From: Orbilia blumenaviensis
Taxonomy: Eukaryota > Ascomycota > Orbiliomycetes > Orbiliales > Orbiliaceae
Direction: 5' to 3'
Length of the DNA: 64,000 nucleotides
Assembly (NCBI GenBank): GCA_036872755.1
Contig: JAVHNS010000001.1
Span: forward strand, 2,046,001 to 2,110,000
Shown here: in pieces, positions 12,586-23,875 of the stretch
How the letters are laid out: every line of letters begins with the position of its first letter
Position numbering within the stretch: position 1 is the first letter of the stretch
Notes under the pieces: generated by a model
What the model saw: only the letters and a program-made list of their open reading frames with translations
What the model was told of the DNA's origin: nothing
Databases searched by the model: none
Program-made: the position numbers and the translations under genes

Positions 12586-14442
12586 ATGGGCCGGACAGCT
12601 GATGAAAAGTTGTTTTCGAGGCGAGAAGTCGAGAATTTGATCGCGGAAGGAAGGAAGGTCATTATCGTCAATGACAAGGTCCTGAAAGTCGACCCTTGGC
12701 TGAAATACCACCCCGGCGGCGACAAAGCCATTATGCATATGGTCGGCAGAGATGCGACAGATGAAGTCACCGCGTAGGTGCCCTAGCAATTGGTTTATGT
12801 TTTCAATGGTATATGCTGATAAAAATCCAATGAAACCCGTAGTCTTCATTCCGCTGAAGCCAAAGCCATGATGATGAAGTTCAAAATTGGCAAAATACAG
12901 GGACCATGGGTGAACTTCCGACCTCCGATTCAGGGGGGAAAATTCAGACTCATCGGTGACGAATGCCCTAACGAAAACGATACATCAACCGATGCTGTAA
13001 ATATCACATCCTCGGATCTCGTTAGTTCAGGATCGACAACCCCTACGAGCTCAAGCAGCGAGCGCGACTTTATCCTTGACCCTAGAGCCAGACAGAGGAG
13101 AAGAGGAGTCGATGCTTCGTCAGTTTCTTCAGTATCTGATGGTGAAGGAGATGCGTCATTGTCGCTGAAACAAGAAGAGGAAAGGCGTCTTCAGGAAGAT
13201 CTAGATCTTTATCCGTCTCTAGACCTAGCTACTCAACAAAACATTGTTAACAAGTACCGTGAACTGGACCAAAAGTTGCGCGACAAAGGATTGTACCAAT
13301 GCAACTATTGGGCATACGGCTGGGAATGCCTTCGGTACTTCACCGTCTTCGGTTTATTCGTATACTTCCTGCAAACTGGCTGGTTCAAACTTTCTGCGAT
13401 CTTCCTGGGAATCTGGTGGCACCAACTTACTTTTACGGCCCACGATGCTGGACATATGGGAATCACCCATAATTTCGTCATTGACACATTTATTGGCATA
13501 TTCGTCGCGGACTTCTGTGGCGGCCTTTCCATCGGCTGGTGGAAACGGAACCATAATGTAAGCACCATCTCCGTCTGTGGTGGCTCTTTAATTCGCACTA
13601 ATAACGTGATTAGGTTCACCATATCGTGACCAATGAGCCAGAGCATGACCCTGATATTCAGCATTTGCCTTTTTTTGCCATCGACCAGAAACTTTTCCGT
13701 AATCTATACTCAACATACTATGACCGTATTATGCCATACGACCAATTTGCTCAATTCGTTATCCGCGCGCAACACTGGCTATACTACCCTATGTTGTGCT
13801 TTGGTAGACTCAATCTCTACCGCAACTCTTGGGAGTACACTCTTCTCGGACAGGCTCCTAAAAACGGAATCGCTTGGTGGCATAGATACGCCGAAATTTT
13901 TGCGATGACTTTATTTTGGGTCTGGTATGGCTATGGCGTCATCTACAAGTCTCTCCCCACTACCCAGGATCGGCTTATCTTCTTCGCCATCAGCCACGTC
14001 GTTCCAATGCCCGTTCACGTTCAAATCACGCTAAGCCATTTCGCCATGAGCACATCTGATATCGGGCCCGCGGAGTCCTTCCCTCAGAGGATGTTACGAA
14101 CTACCATGGATGTCGATTGTCCCGAGTGGCTAGACTTCTTCCATGGAGGACTGCAATTCCAAGTTATACATCATCTGTAAGCAGCCTCATCTTCTTCTAT
14201 CATTTTATAGGGAACGCTAAAAAATATGAAATAGGTATCCTCGTATGCCTCGTCACAATCTCCGACAGGCCCAAAAATATGTGATGGAGTTTTGCAAGGA
14301 AGTAGGGATACCATATGCCCTATATGGATTTTACGATGGAAATAAACAAGTTATCGGCCGTTTAGCAGAAGTAAGCAAACAGGCTGCTATCTTCAAAGAG
14401 TGCCAAAGGTATTGTATGGAAAACCCCACTCATGCACATTAG
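12586..14442 (+). CDS. Delta-8 sphingolipid desaturase (cytochrome b5 fusion)
   Basis: ER-membrane front-end desaturase that introduces the delta-8 double bond into the long-chain base of fungal glucosylceramides (family knowledge). Four exons (12586-12773, 12843-13557, 13614-14176, 14235-14442), all GT-AG, give 557 aa. The N-terminal cytochrome b5 domain carries the heme motif HPGGD (42-46) and second ligand His65, which is split off by intron 1. An acidic Ser-rich linker (about 110-175) precedes the membrane-bound catalytic part with three His boxes: HDAGH (263-267), HNVHH (300-304, created exactly at the exon 2/3 junction) and QVIHH (484-488, front-end desaturase type Q in box 3). The reconstruction of both boxes across introns strongly supports the model. 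It converges with the dehydrogenase gene, 155 bp away. A different front-end specificity cannot be excluded by sequence alone. Confidence 0.93.
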
Positions 14443-14597
14443 ACCTTTGCACCACACCCTGTAACATAACTTAGCGACTTTGTTCACGACTTGAGATGAT
14501 GATACCTTATTAGAACATTATTTATGACGCAAGAAGTTTCATTTTCATATGTCCTATTCAGATTGAGAAAGCATGTGATTTGCCTCGGAACTCCCTT

Positions 14598-15460
14598 TTA
14601 CCAGCGCTGTATCTCATCTCTCCGAACCACTTTCCCAGTATCGCTATCTCTCGCACCCTCAACGACGTTCTTAATGAAGTCCCCACCAAGATATGGATCC
14701 TCCGCCCCCAACCTTTTAAGAAGTTCTTTATCTCCCCCGAGATTTGTCGCGAGCATTCCTGGCGAAATACACCAAACCTTCACTCCGTCATTCTTCAGGA
14801 GCCTGTCAAAGTCTATCATAATCATATTTAAAGCTGTCTTGCTAGTCCTATAGCTCAAAAACATGGGGCCTGGAGGCTTCGGCCAGCCTGCTGGCGGGTT
14901 GACATATCGAGGGCTGTCCTTTTGCCCTGCTTCCTCCTGGGACGACAGACCGCTGGTAAGGAAAAGGAGACGCGGGTTTGAAGATTTGATCAGCAGTGGA
15001 AGAAATGTTTCAGTCACAACGTATGTCCCTGCGACATTCACATTATAGTCCTGGAGTAAAGTTGCACGGCTAGTTGGGGTATTGGTAGCAGCTGGATGAA
15101 GATAAGTCCGAATTAGATGCTATAGTCCCACAACCGACCAAATTTTTAAGTAGACATTGCATGATAAACTCAGCACTTACCGCCAGCGTTGTTGATTAGG
15201 ACGTCAATATGGTCAACCTCCGAGCTGATTTTAGCGTATGCGGCTCCGATCGACTCATCTGATAAAAGGTCGAGTTGGAAAGGGATCAAAGTATGGATTC
15301 CAGTGCTACCAAAGCTCCCAATAGCAGATTCGACCTTTTCAGGGCTACGCCCTCCCACAAAGATTTGATACGGCTTTGTAGCAGTTAGGAAGGCCTTGAT
15401 GGCTTCATAACCAATTCCAGTATTGGCACCGGTGATGACAACGATCGTCTTGTCTGACAT
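14598..15460 (-). CDS. Short-chain dehydrogenase/reductase (SDR)
   Basis: Predicted NAD(P)H-dependent oxidoreductase of the classical SDR family; substrate unknown. Exons 15460-15181 and 15091-14598 over an 89-nt GT-AG intron give 257 aa, the normal size for classical SDRs. The Rossmann motif TGANTGIG is at 10-17, NNAG at 90-93, and catalytic residues fit Asn112, Ser140, Tyr174 and Lys178 (YRTSK). An Arg near position 38 (GGRSPEK) suggests NADP(H) preference, an inference. The start MSDKTIVVITGA was preferred to the in-frame ATG 39 nt upstream because it sits directly before the first beta strand. It resembles carbonyl-reductase-like fungal SDRs. No biosynthetic partner genes lie next to it, so a secondary-metabolite role is not supported. 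Confidence 0.92.
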
Positions 15461-16118
15461 GATAGTATTTTGGAGCCTAATAGATTTTAAATATATCAAC
15501 CCAACTGCGACTAAGAACTGTTTAGTTCACCTAGATCTATAATACCAGCGATATGAGGCCGAAGCAAGTAGCAATTTTTGTTAAAGGAAAAAAAAAAAAA
15601 AAAAAAAAAAAAGCAGATACGAAGCTCTTTATATATTTAGAATTCAGATCCCACCGCTAAAAAAACTTAAGAAATATATGAATAAGGAATCGAGTCATTA
15701 TCTTGGTGTGGTGGCTTGTTGAAGGTTTGGTCTATCTGTGTTGCGTATGTCTATGTCATTCACGATTCGGCTCAACAAGCATTGCTAAGCTTCGGATTTA
15801 AATTCGGAAATACTTTATTTCCCCATCTCAAGACTGGCATTGTCGATCGGTTGATACTAGGGCATCCTGACTTCTCCGCAACGATTTAATTAATAGGCCT
15901 TACCATATGTGAAAGCGATTCTTGAAGCCGGTTTCTTGCCGGTTTCGCGCTCTTATTAGTGGCCAGCGAGTGCAGTGTCGCGGGCCAACACTAACCCAAG
16001 ACGGCCCATTATAATGGTCGAGTTTAGATTGCATTTTTGGACCTCTCGTAGGTTCGCGTACGCACGAACACCCTGATGACAATATAAACGAGCTTGGTTT
16101 CACGTAAACTTGTTCACT
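15461..16118. other. Divergent promoter region with poly-A tract
   Basis: This separates the SDR gene from the divergent TPR-like gene. It contains an uninterrupted A26 tract at 15587-15612 and otherwise only short ORFs without recognisable features. Confidence 0.6.
15587..15612 (+). repeat. Poly-A tract (A26)
   Basis: Twenty-six consecutive A residues in an intergenic region. No retroelement body precedes it, so it is read as a simple repeat or nucleosome-free promoter element rather than a retroposed tail. Confidence 0.95.
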
Positions 16119-16960
16119 ATGGCCGGCTCCGTTGCTTCCACAGAAGCTGGCGACGGGAGAGCTACTCCCACTACGACAAGAAATAGCTCGCCCGCTTTCC
16201 CACCTCTAGACTTAGGTATCCATTCGTAGTTACATTTATGTACACGTTCAATCCCCCGGGAGGCCAGATGCTAAAATCCTTCTTCATTCACTTTCTAGAT
16301 GGTTCACGAATTTCTCAACTTAGAATAGGTGAACCTGAGCCCGCCCTAAGCTCAGAAGAGGCTGTGTCTCAAAAGCGTCGAGAATGGTACCCTATCGCAT
16401 GGAAGAAACTCCTGGAGAAAAACAACTACGATGGCGTTGTTACGGCTGTGAATCGGTATCTTGAAATCACGGACAAAGCGAATATTGATCTTGACTGCTA
16501 TTTCGCTTTCGTCATTGCATCTGCCGCTAAGAAGGGAAGTGATGCCAGTGTCTTAGACAAAATTGACATGTCAAACCCCTCGGATTCCGATCTGGTCGAT
16601 ATCCATCTTCTACGATGTCTCGTATTCCTGAAATACAACGACGTAGATAGGGCCCTCGAGGAGGGAAGGGCTGCCTCAGAACGAGCATTTCTTCTGGGAT
16701 TGCAGGATAGTTGCCATTTTATCATGGGCTTGGTTGCCTGTTACTCAGAAGATTACATCGAGGCAGCATTCCGAAAGAGCCTACTACCTGAAGGATTCCA
16801 ACTTAAGCCCCGGTTCGTCGAACTCATCAAACGACTTACTTTCAAAGATGCAAAGTGGCAAATCAAGGGGGCTCTTCAGATATATGGGGATAAGCCTAGG
16901 TACAGCAGCCCCATAGATATCACAAAGGAACTGCCCATACCCACGAGTTTTATAATATAA
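16119..16960 (+). CDS. Hypothetical helical, TPR-like protein
   Basis: Function not recognised. Exons 16119-16215 and 16299-16960 join in phase 1 over an 83-nt GT-AG intron to give 252 aa. The first 35 residues are Ser/Thr/Pro-rich (MAGSVASTEAGDGRATPTTT), without a convincing signal peptide or membrane segment. From about residue 60 the chain is helical and shows helix pairs with TPR-like spacing: YPIAWKKLLEKNNYDGVV, LLRCLVFLKYNDVDRALEEG and CHFIMGLVACYSEDYIEAAF. This is a weak resemblance, so a TPR fold is inference only. The C-terminus (LPIPTSFII) is short and hydrophobic. A 22-bp tandem duplication lies just downstream of the stop. Confidence 0.68.
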
Positions 16961-18009
16961 ACCCTTTCGGTTTTGGGCCAAATACCAAATTTAGACTCAA
17001 TAGTAGGCTTTCGATGAGCCGAGTCATAAACTTCGATGAGTCGAGTCATAAACTTCGCTCCACAGGTACACACTCCCAGGGCTCTGTGTACACCATTGTT
17101 AATCGGTATCAATCCAGCTTTACATGTATACACAGACAAAGATTATATCCTATCTGCTCGACAAATATTGTCTTTAGCTTACCTCCGCTTCAAAAAATTG
17201 CATTTTGATACACTTCGTGGGCCGTAGTAGGAGATAAAAGGCTCATAAACTCATGGGAGTTTAAATTTCGTATGATGCGCACATGCATATGCGTAACCAG
17301 TGCATCCAGGCGTTTGTGCCCTTGTAGCCAAAACAAGAGGTATCACAAACTTTGTGTAACGTCAATTAGCCTGGTGTAACATCAATGTCGCCACTACCCG
17401 GCCGTAGTTACACATGTGATCAGAGTCTTAGTCCATGGTTTGCCTAGCCTGAGGAGTAAAATAATACACGTATGGAAAATCTTTCTTTACAGTTTTCAAT
17501 TAGTCCTTAACAGAGAATAAATGCTCTAGAGACGCCAGCAAGCTCTATTGCCATCATAAATACATTATTGCCAACTCGCACAGTGCTCCATAACTGCCAG
17601 ATTCGCTTCAGAGCCTTGATCAGCTTAAGCTTCTAGTTTTCTAGGATGCCTCAAAGGTGAATTGAAGTTGGTCAAGTCTGGATTCTAACCAGACACCGGT
17701 GCACCCATATGTATTTCTACGGTTATGATCAGGTATGCTGATATTAGGTGTATCATTCAGATTCTCGTTCATATTATAAACCCCGAACATCGACGATTAT
17801 ATTCAATACAAACAATAAAATAGGCACAAAACCCCCTGAGATGCCACTCATATTTAACATAACCCATATAGACCCCCTATAAGTTCGTTTCAAGCTATAA
17901 AGAAAATTAAAAAGATTATGTAGTCCAGCCTTATAGGCCGTATATATATAGAACAATAGGCTCATCATGCTGCCTCCCGATATTGCCGTTAGAGTAGAGG
18001 TTCTCTCCT
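16961..18009. other. Convergent intergenic region
   Basis: This lies between two gene 3' ends. It contains the 22-bp tandem duplication at 17012-17055 and otherwise AT-rich sequence with short ORFs only. Confidence 0.55.
17012..17055 (+). repeat. 22-bp tandem duplication (two copies)
   Basis: A 22-bp unit beginning CGATGAGCCGAGTCATAAAC is repeated once directly (17012-17033 and 17034-17055) with a single C/T difference. It is probably a recent slippage or repair duplication. Confidence 0.9.
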
Positions 18010-18488
18010 TTACCATGACCCAAAGAAACAAGCGCCACAAGCATAGGTCGAACAGGTAATCTCTTTTCCAGTCCGATCTACAGCAATGTTCGAGCATATC
18101 AGAACGACACCAACGCATTTAGTCTTCGTAGATCTAGGGTTGAGGCATGCTGGATCTGCTGGTGGCGCCGGTGCTCCACCACAGCATTCGCAAATCTGTT
18201 TCTTGCCACTCCAGCACGAGCCGCCATTCCCTAAGCCCAAAATCCTCGCATTAGCTCCTACCACTCTTAGGAAACGATGAAGTCTCGCTATTGTAGTCAT
18301 TAGAGATGCTTACCTGAGCTTGAGAATGTTCCAGTTCCTTTACAAGTACGTCCGTTTTTAGTAGCAGGACAATTGGAATTGCAGAATGGCGCTGTCCCCT
18401 CCCAGTATCGAATACAATCGGCAGTAGCCAACTCAAGGAGGCCAGAGGCAAGGAGGACGGTAGCAGTGCTAAGGACTGAAAATTTCAT
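18010..18488 (-). CDS. Small secreted cysteine-rich protein (14 Cys)
   Basis: Predicted secreted 131-aa protein, a typical candidate effector or apoplastic protein; the target is unknown. Exons 18488-18314 and 18230-18010 join in phase 1 over an 83-nt GT-AG intron. Residues 1-23 (MKFSVLSTATVLLASGLLEL then ATA) are a signal peptide. The mature chain holds 14 cysteines, an even number consistent with seven disulfides. It opens with DCIRYWEGTAPFCNSNC, a pattern I have seen in other fungal secreted cysteine-rich proteins (from memory, not searched). Exon 2 has a CWSGKKQICECC cluster and ends CSTYACGACFFGSW. Splicing is required: exon 1 read through stops soon after. The nearest coding gene upstream is uncertain, which leaves a long, gene-poor flank. 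Confidence 0.82.
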
Positions 18489-19275
18489 GGTGGAATTGCG
18501 GGTGCACGAAAGTAACCAGAACCTCAATATAAAAATCGATGTACAGTGAGAATCCGATCTCGGGAACGAGGGTCGATATTTAAATGATCTGCTAAGATAT
18601 ATGAGGAGGGCTTGAACTCTATGACTGAATTATTCAACAAAAGGGAGTAATCCAACCCATATTTATAGCCTACATATAGCTGTAGCTATAGGATTTTACG
18701 AATTCGTGTAATCCTGTGATTCAGCCGTGCCAACGTTGCGTTCATGGTACCAAGCATCCCGAGGTCTAGACAGGGACTTGCAACAATTGTGGGATGGATA
18801 TTTGGAAGGAGGCGTCACAACGCTAGCGGGTATTGATGCAGATAGCATGCGTTCGCCCACGAGATGGCGTCCAATGAGTTAGACGCAGATTCGTTACTAC
18901 TAGTCTTGGATGGGACGAATGGCTCAGCCAGCTGCTAGATAATTTCGGAATGCCAACCGACTGGGCGCCAATTTTTCGCTCTTAATTTCCTTAATCATCA
19001 CAGGAAGTGTATTATCACTGGGTGGTTTGTTGTATATTTGGGTAGACCGTTGAAGTGCACTTATGGTTCCACAGGGCTGCATGAGGGTTACAGAGCATAA
19101 CGAAGTCACACAGATAGTATATTTTGTTGGTCTGCAAGGCATTCCCCTGGCCTAGAGGTCCAATTCAATATAATGGTGCGGCTGGAAGGACAATTTAACG
19201 TGGTTTGCTAGTTAGCATCCAATCCGAATCTGGAGTAGCTATCCGCCATGGCAAGGCAGTGTTCCCAAAATCCTT

Positions 19276-19875
19276 TTGATGAATCGAGTTAGAGGGACAA
19301 AACTGAGCGTTACGGTATTTGCCGTTCCCTCCTCAAGAGGCTATGCAACCTCGAATTCATCCCATGATGGATTCTATGTGGCGGCGCAAGCTCGCAAGTG
19401 CGTTCATGTTGTGTACATGGGTCGGGATTTCGAGACTAGCATTCAACGACAACCAATCAGCCAAAAACTGCTAGGTTCTAGATCCGAAGATTATGAAGTT
19501 AGTCAATTCGTCGTTGTTCGCGCTGTGAAAAAAATAAATAGATGGATATTGATAGAAAAAGATGGATCGGCTAAAGGAAACGCACGTAGTTCAGATTCTA
19601 GGCGCACCGGCAGAAGAGCCACCACTGATATTCAAGGCTCTCTGAAAAATAAATACAAAGGTAGCTTACCGGTAGCTCTTCGCGTGCACACGCATCCACA
19701 TGTATATAAATGTATACAGTTTGATACATCTAACTGGCTGCAGTCAACTGCAGTCGACTCTGGTTATAAGCGGGCCAAGAATCCCACAACAACGCCGCAA
19801 CACATAGTTCAGTCGACAGTCGATGTGCTATATTTGGAAGCCAGTAAAAATCGACAAACACTTGGATATCTTTAG
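19276..19875 (+). CDS. Doubtful uncharacterised ORF, 199 aa
   Basis: This is a single open frame of 199 codons in an otherwise ORF-poor stretch. The protein is basic and soluble-looking, with no signal peptide at the given start, no membrane segment and no recognised motif. A segment around residues 28-95 (YEVSQFVVVRAVKKINRWIL) alternates hydrophobic and charged residues as a small folded domain might. An upstream exon with a secretion signal was looked for in the preceding 400 bp and not found. It may be a real orphan, a decayed gene or chance. Confidence 0.3.
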   Translation: MMNRVRGTKLSVTVFAVPSSRGYATSNSSHDGFYVAAQARKCVHVVYMGRDFETSIQRQPISQKLLGSRSEDYEVSQFVVVRAVKKINRWILIEKDGSAKGNARSSDSRRTGRRATTDIQGSLKNKYKGSLPVALRVHTHPHVYKCIQFDTSNWLQSTAVDSGYKRAKNPTTTPQHIVQSTVDVLYLEASKNRQTLGYL

Positions 19876-20632
19876 CTAGCAGTGTCAAATTTACTTTGAT
19901 ACAAAACAATACAAGACTTTTCAAGCGGCGCGGGGTGTTGTGAATGGCCCTCTCCCATATTTTAAACGTTTTTGGCTCTGTCTGGTCTCGTTAGTACCAG
20001 GCCTGTCCCATATTTAATATTCCTTCACACACCCAGAACGATTAAATATCGAATGAGCCACATTTCGCAAACCCCAGTAAACGAACCATGCCATTTTTAT
20101 TGTATACACCTTACAGCACACAGTATGTTTATTACTACTAATTTAACAAGAATAACAGGTCTTTCTTATACAGTAAGCAGACTTAATCAGCAACTGACAA
20201 CTGACTTACGATATTAAGACAATCTTTCCCGAGCCAATGAGTGCAACTAGTTTCAACCTATACTTTCTTCTTGAATTTACTTCTCATTTGAGCTGGTCAA
20301 GGCATGCATAGGATCAATACAGTCCAACGCAAGCTTTCCGATCCCGGCTACGATACTCAGTACAATATTCAGGTAGCTGATTCTAAATCTGAATTCATCA
20401 CGAATAGCGTCGACCCAGAAAGCACCGCCTTTTAATATCGGCTCCATAGACGGTTTCCTTCAAGCTATCGCACAAATTATAGCCATACTCGCACTCGAAT
20501 GGGTAGTTACGTAATTATTCAAAATCCCGAATATATCGACTTTAAGTGTAACCTATCCTTAAACAAATAGAATAAATCCGCTCCACCCGCAATCGCTTCG
20601 CACCTGTACTCGTTCAACTATATTTATAGATA

Positions 20633-20642
20633 TACCTAGGTA
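20633..20642. repeat. TACCTAGGTA palindrome, copy 1
   Basis: Exact 10-bp palindrome in intergenic DNA, followed by TAGTAGG. It is one of six exact copies in the window, all outside coding exons. Confidence 0.9.
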
Positions 20643-21940
20643 GTAGGTCTGGCTATTTACACGCTTTTAATACCTTAGATTGATCCGAGGTACTTCTTAG
20701 ACATCTAGATACTAGGTTAAAAGACCGGAATAATACTAAATTTTCATTGCACCCAAGCAGCCGGCTTACAAGATGCACAACAGACAATAAATACTAGATT
20801 TATCTTATAGTATGTAAGTTAAATCAATAACCTCGAGACCGATCTTAAGCCTTTTAAATGTCGGAGACAAATTAGTTTACAATAAACAATAAACACTGCA
20901 CCACTCTTCTTTCACATCTGTGATTATCCACATATATATATTATTTATTTATTTTCAGAGAGAAAAAAGAAAGAGACAGACTGGTGTTATGATAGGGACT
21001 TTTCAGCCGTGCGCGGCATATAATAATTCCATGAAGGTAAGAGGATCGCAGCGTTGAGTCGTGAATCGGATGCATTCCGTAACTATTACGTTGAAGGTCA
21101 GCCCTAAGCGACAGATATGTAATGCCGCATGTATACTAGTACTGTGCGGCCCCCCTTCTGGCTCATTTTCTTTATGCGGCTCCAGCCACCAGATGATTCT
21201 TGATGGAGGAAATCGCTGCTTTTTTGGGAGACCAAAGCCGCAAAACTGAAAGCAGCCCATTTGCGCATGTGGATTTGCATCGACCCCACTTTTCGGATAA
21301 TCTGAACCGTGGCTAAGAGCCAAGGACGACTTGAGAGTGCTGCTAGTTGCACAGGCAGAGACAATCAAATCCCTTTGCGAATTGAGCTTTCGTCCAGCTT
21401 GTTGAGCCCTCTGACAACGAACGACGGAACTTGCGGTGTTTGATATAACGAGTTTCCCGTCTTACTACCGTGGCCGACGGCATTGCCCAAATTCATAGAA
21501 TTCCCGCCGCTCGATCCGAGCCCGATTAAATCGATTACAGCCCTTGTATTGTAGTATTGTGTTGAAGGGAAGGGTTCGGAAGCAGCCGTTGACACCGGGA
21601 TAGGCTACCGTTTGCCCTGCGGCTTTTTATCTTGGCTTCGTCGGCGGGTTCACTTGCAGGCAGCTGCATTCGCTGGAGAAGCTAGCTAGGACGCCTCAGC
21701 TGCGGCTTATCCTCAGCATTTCAGTTTACTTCGCTTTCTTCTCCCTCTCTTTCACCCCCGACAGTTCCTCACGTCGCTGCCAGACGAGTACGCTCACGCG
21801 GGACCAGTTTCTTTTCCTCAGACCGACAGCTAGCACCAATCCCGGAACGTCCTCGGGCTACGCAGTCTGTAAACACTCGACACTCGGTTCTTAGGTTGCA
21901 TTTTGTGTCTACGTACGCAAGCCTTCCCTCAGCCGTCAAC

Positions 21941-23875
21941 ATGTCGTACTATCCGGGCAGCCATGCCCACCAGCAGAACCAGCAAAATCAGTATTACCCT
22001 CCCCAGGGTCCTCCGCCGCAGGGAGGAGGAGGCTACTACTCGTAAGCTCTTGTTTCTACTCGATATCTAACGTTGGCATTGCAGAGGATGTAGCTAACCC
22101 GTAGATAATAATGTACTTTGTATGCATAGACCACCAGCTGCAGCCCAAGGATATGGCGGTTATCCCCCTCCACAGAACCAATACGGCTCGCCTCCTCCAC
22201 AGAACCAGTACGGCTCTCCACCCCCACAATACCCCCCTCAACAACAGTATGGGAACTATGGACCACCGGCTGGACCACCACCTCAAAGGGCTGAATACGG
22301 CTATCCAGTACGTATATTTCGTCAGCACGGAAGCGTATAGTTTTTCTGACAGAGCCGCAATTATATAGCCGCAACAGCAGCAACAGTACGGAAACTATGG
22401 CCCACCACCTGGACCACCCCCCCAGCAAGGCGGGTATTATCCACCGAACGTTCAACACGTCCACCATCCCAACGAAAACTATGGGCACACTGAGGGCCCG
22501 AGGCCAAGTATGTACCCTACAATATACCCTTCATCACCAATCAACTAACCGATCGGGTAGATATGGCGAGTTACAACAATAATGACTATATGAGGGGGAA
22601 CCACAATGCACCGCGACCGGCCCAGGGTCCGCAATCATTTGGGCAAGGACTTAATTATAACTGGGTTCCTAGCAAATGCACAGGGCGCAGGAAGGCTTTG
22701 TTGATTGGTATCAACTATTTTGGACAACGCGGGCAACTTAGGGGCTGCATTAACGATGTTAGTTCTACTTAGCCCCCGTCATAATATATCAACACTACAA
22801 GTCTGCTTACAAGGGTTCTATAGGTCAAAAATATGAAGACTTTCTTGAACGAGCGCTACGGGTATGCCTTAGAGGATATGGTTATCTTAACAGACGACCA
22901 GCAGTCTCCCGCTAGCCAGCCCACAAAGGCAAACATTATCCGAGCCATGCATTGGTTGGTCAAAGATGCAAGACCAGACGACTCCTTATTCTTCCATTAC
23001 TCTGGTCATGGTGGTCAACAAAAAGATACTGATGGTGATGAGGATGATGGTGAGGCCTGCCGCATTGGTACCATTAATAACTTCCACTAACTAAAAACGC
23101 AGGATACGACGAAACGATTTATCCCGTCGATTTCCGTACATCGGGCATGATCGTAGACGATGAGATGCATCGAATCATGTATGCCGAGGCCCACTCCCCG
23201 TTCTATTAAGGATTTATTTCACTAATGTCTGCAATAGGGTCTCCTCACTCCAACCAGGTGTCAGATTAACAGCCATTTTTGATTCTTGTCACTCTGGATC
23301 AGCCTTGGACCTACCGTATCTCTACTCCACCAAGGGTGTACTCAAGGAACCAGATCTGGCCAAGGAGGCTGGCATGGGTCTCCTCGGCGCGATCGTCTCG
23401 TTCAGCCGAAACGATATCGCGGGCGCTGCTTCATCAATTGGAGACCTGTTTAGGAAAGCTACTACGGGAGCTAAAGCCAATGCTGTGGCGAAACGAACCA
23501 AGACGTCCCCGGCAGATGTCATTCAGTGGTCTGGCTCAAAGGACGTTCAAACATCGTATGTAACCCGTTTCTATTCTTCAATATCTCTTCCAAGTCAAAG
23601 GACTAACAACTGTATATAGAGCCGACACATTCGAAGGTGGCGAGGCTACTGGTGCTATGAGCTATGCTTTCATCAGTGCTTTGAAGAAAGACCCACAGCA
23701 GAGCTACCACCAGCTTCTCAATAACATTCGTGAGGAGTTAGAGGGCAAATACCAGCAGAAACCACAGCTGAGTTGCAGTCATCCATTAGGTTAGTAACCA
23801 ATAGCCCTCACTATTGCTATATAGATTCCTAACATCAACCCTACTTTAGACACAAGTACTTTGTATGTTATGTAA
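21941..23875 (+). CDS. mca1: Metacaspase-1 (type I)
   Basis: Calcium-dependent, Arg/Lys-specific cysteine peptidase of clan CD, linked in fungi to stress responses, aggregate clearance and cell death (family knowledge). Nine exons: 21941-22041, 22130-22307, 22369-22507, 22561-22757, 22824-23049, 23103-23178, 23238-23555, 23620-23789 and 23850-23875, all GT-AG and in frame, giving 476 aa. Residues 1-160 are a Gln/Pro/Tyr/Gly-rich prodomain with near-repeated PPPQNQYGS and QQYGNYGPP units. The p20 domain follows, with [20 protein letters not shown], catalytic His267 in SGHGG and Cys323 in DSCHSGS. The p10 part contains [12 protein letters not shown]. The final nine-codon exon gives [12 protein letters not shown], matching the usual family end; without that intron the protein would stop one codon earlier than the conserved tail. 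All key residues are present. Confidence 0.95.

Larger units (their letters stand above)
18489..21940. other. Gene-poor interval upstream of the metacaspase
   Basis: This is about 3.4 kb of mostly AT-rich sequence. It includes one 199-codon ORF (19276-19875, listed separately), a TACCTAGGTA palindrome at 20633-20642, and a pyrimidine-rich stretch (about 21720-21800) probably in the metacaspase promoter or leader. Minus-strand ORFs at 21003-21368 and 21365-21595 have no recognisable features and are not called. Confidence 0.5.

Noticed and set aside
13305..13664. 119-codon antisense ORF in the desaturase
   Set aside because: It overlaps the His-box exon on the opposite strand and is a shadow of the real frame.
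14598..16960. Possible biosynthetic cluster of desaturase, SDR and orphan
   Set aside because: No core synthase, P450 or transporter is present nearby; adjacency alone does not support a cluster.
22036..22488. 150-codon antisense ORF over the metacaspase prodomain
   Set aside because: It arises from the repetitive Pro/Gln codons read on the other strand.
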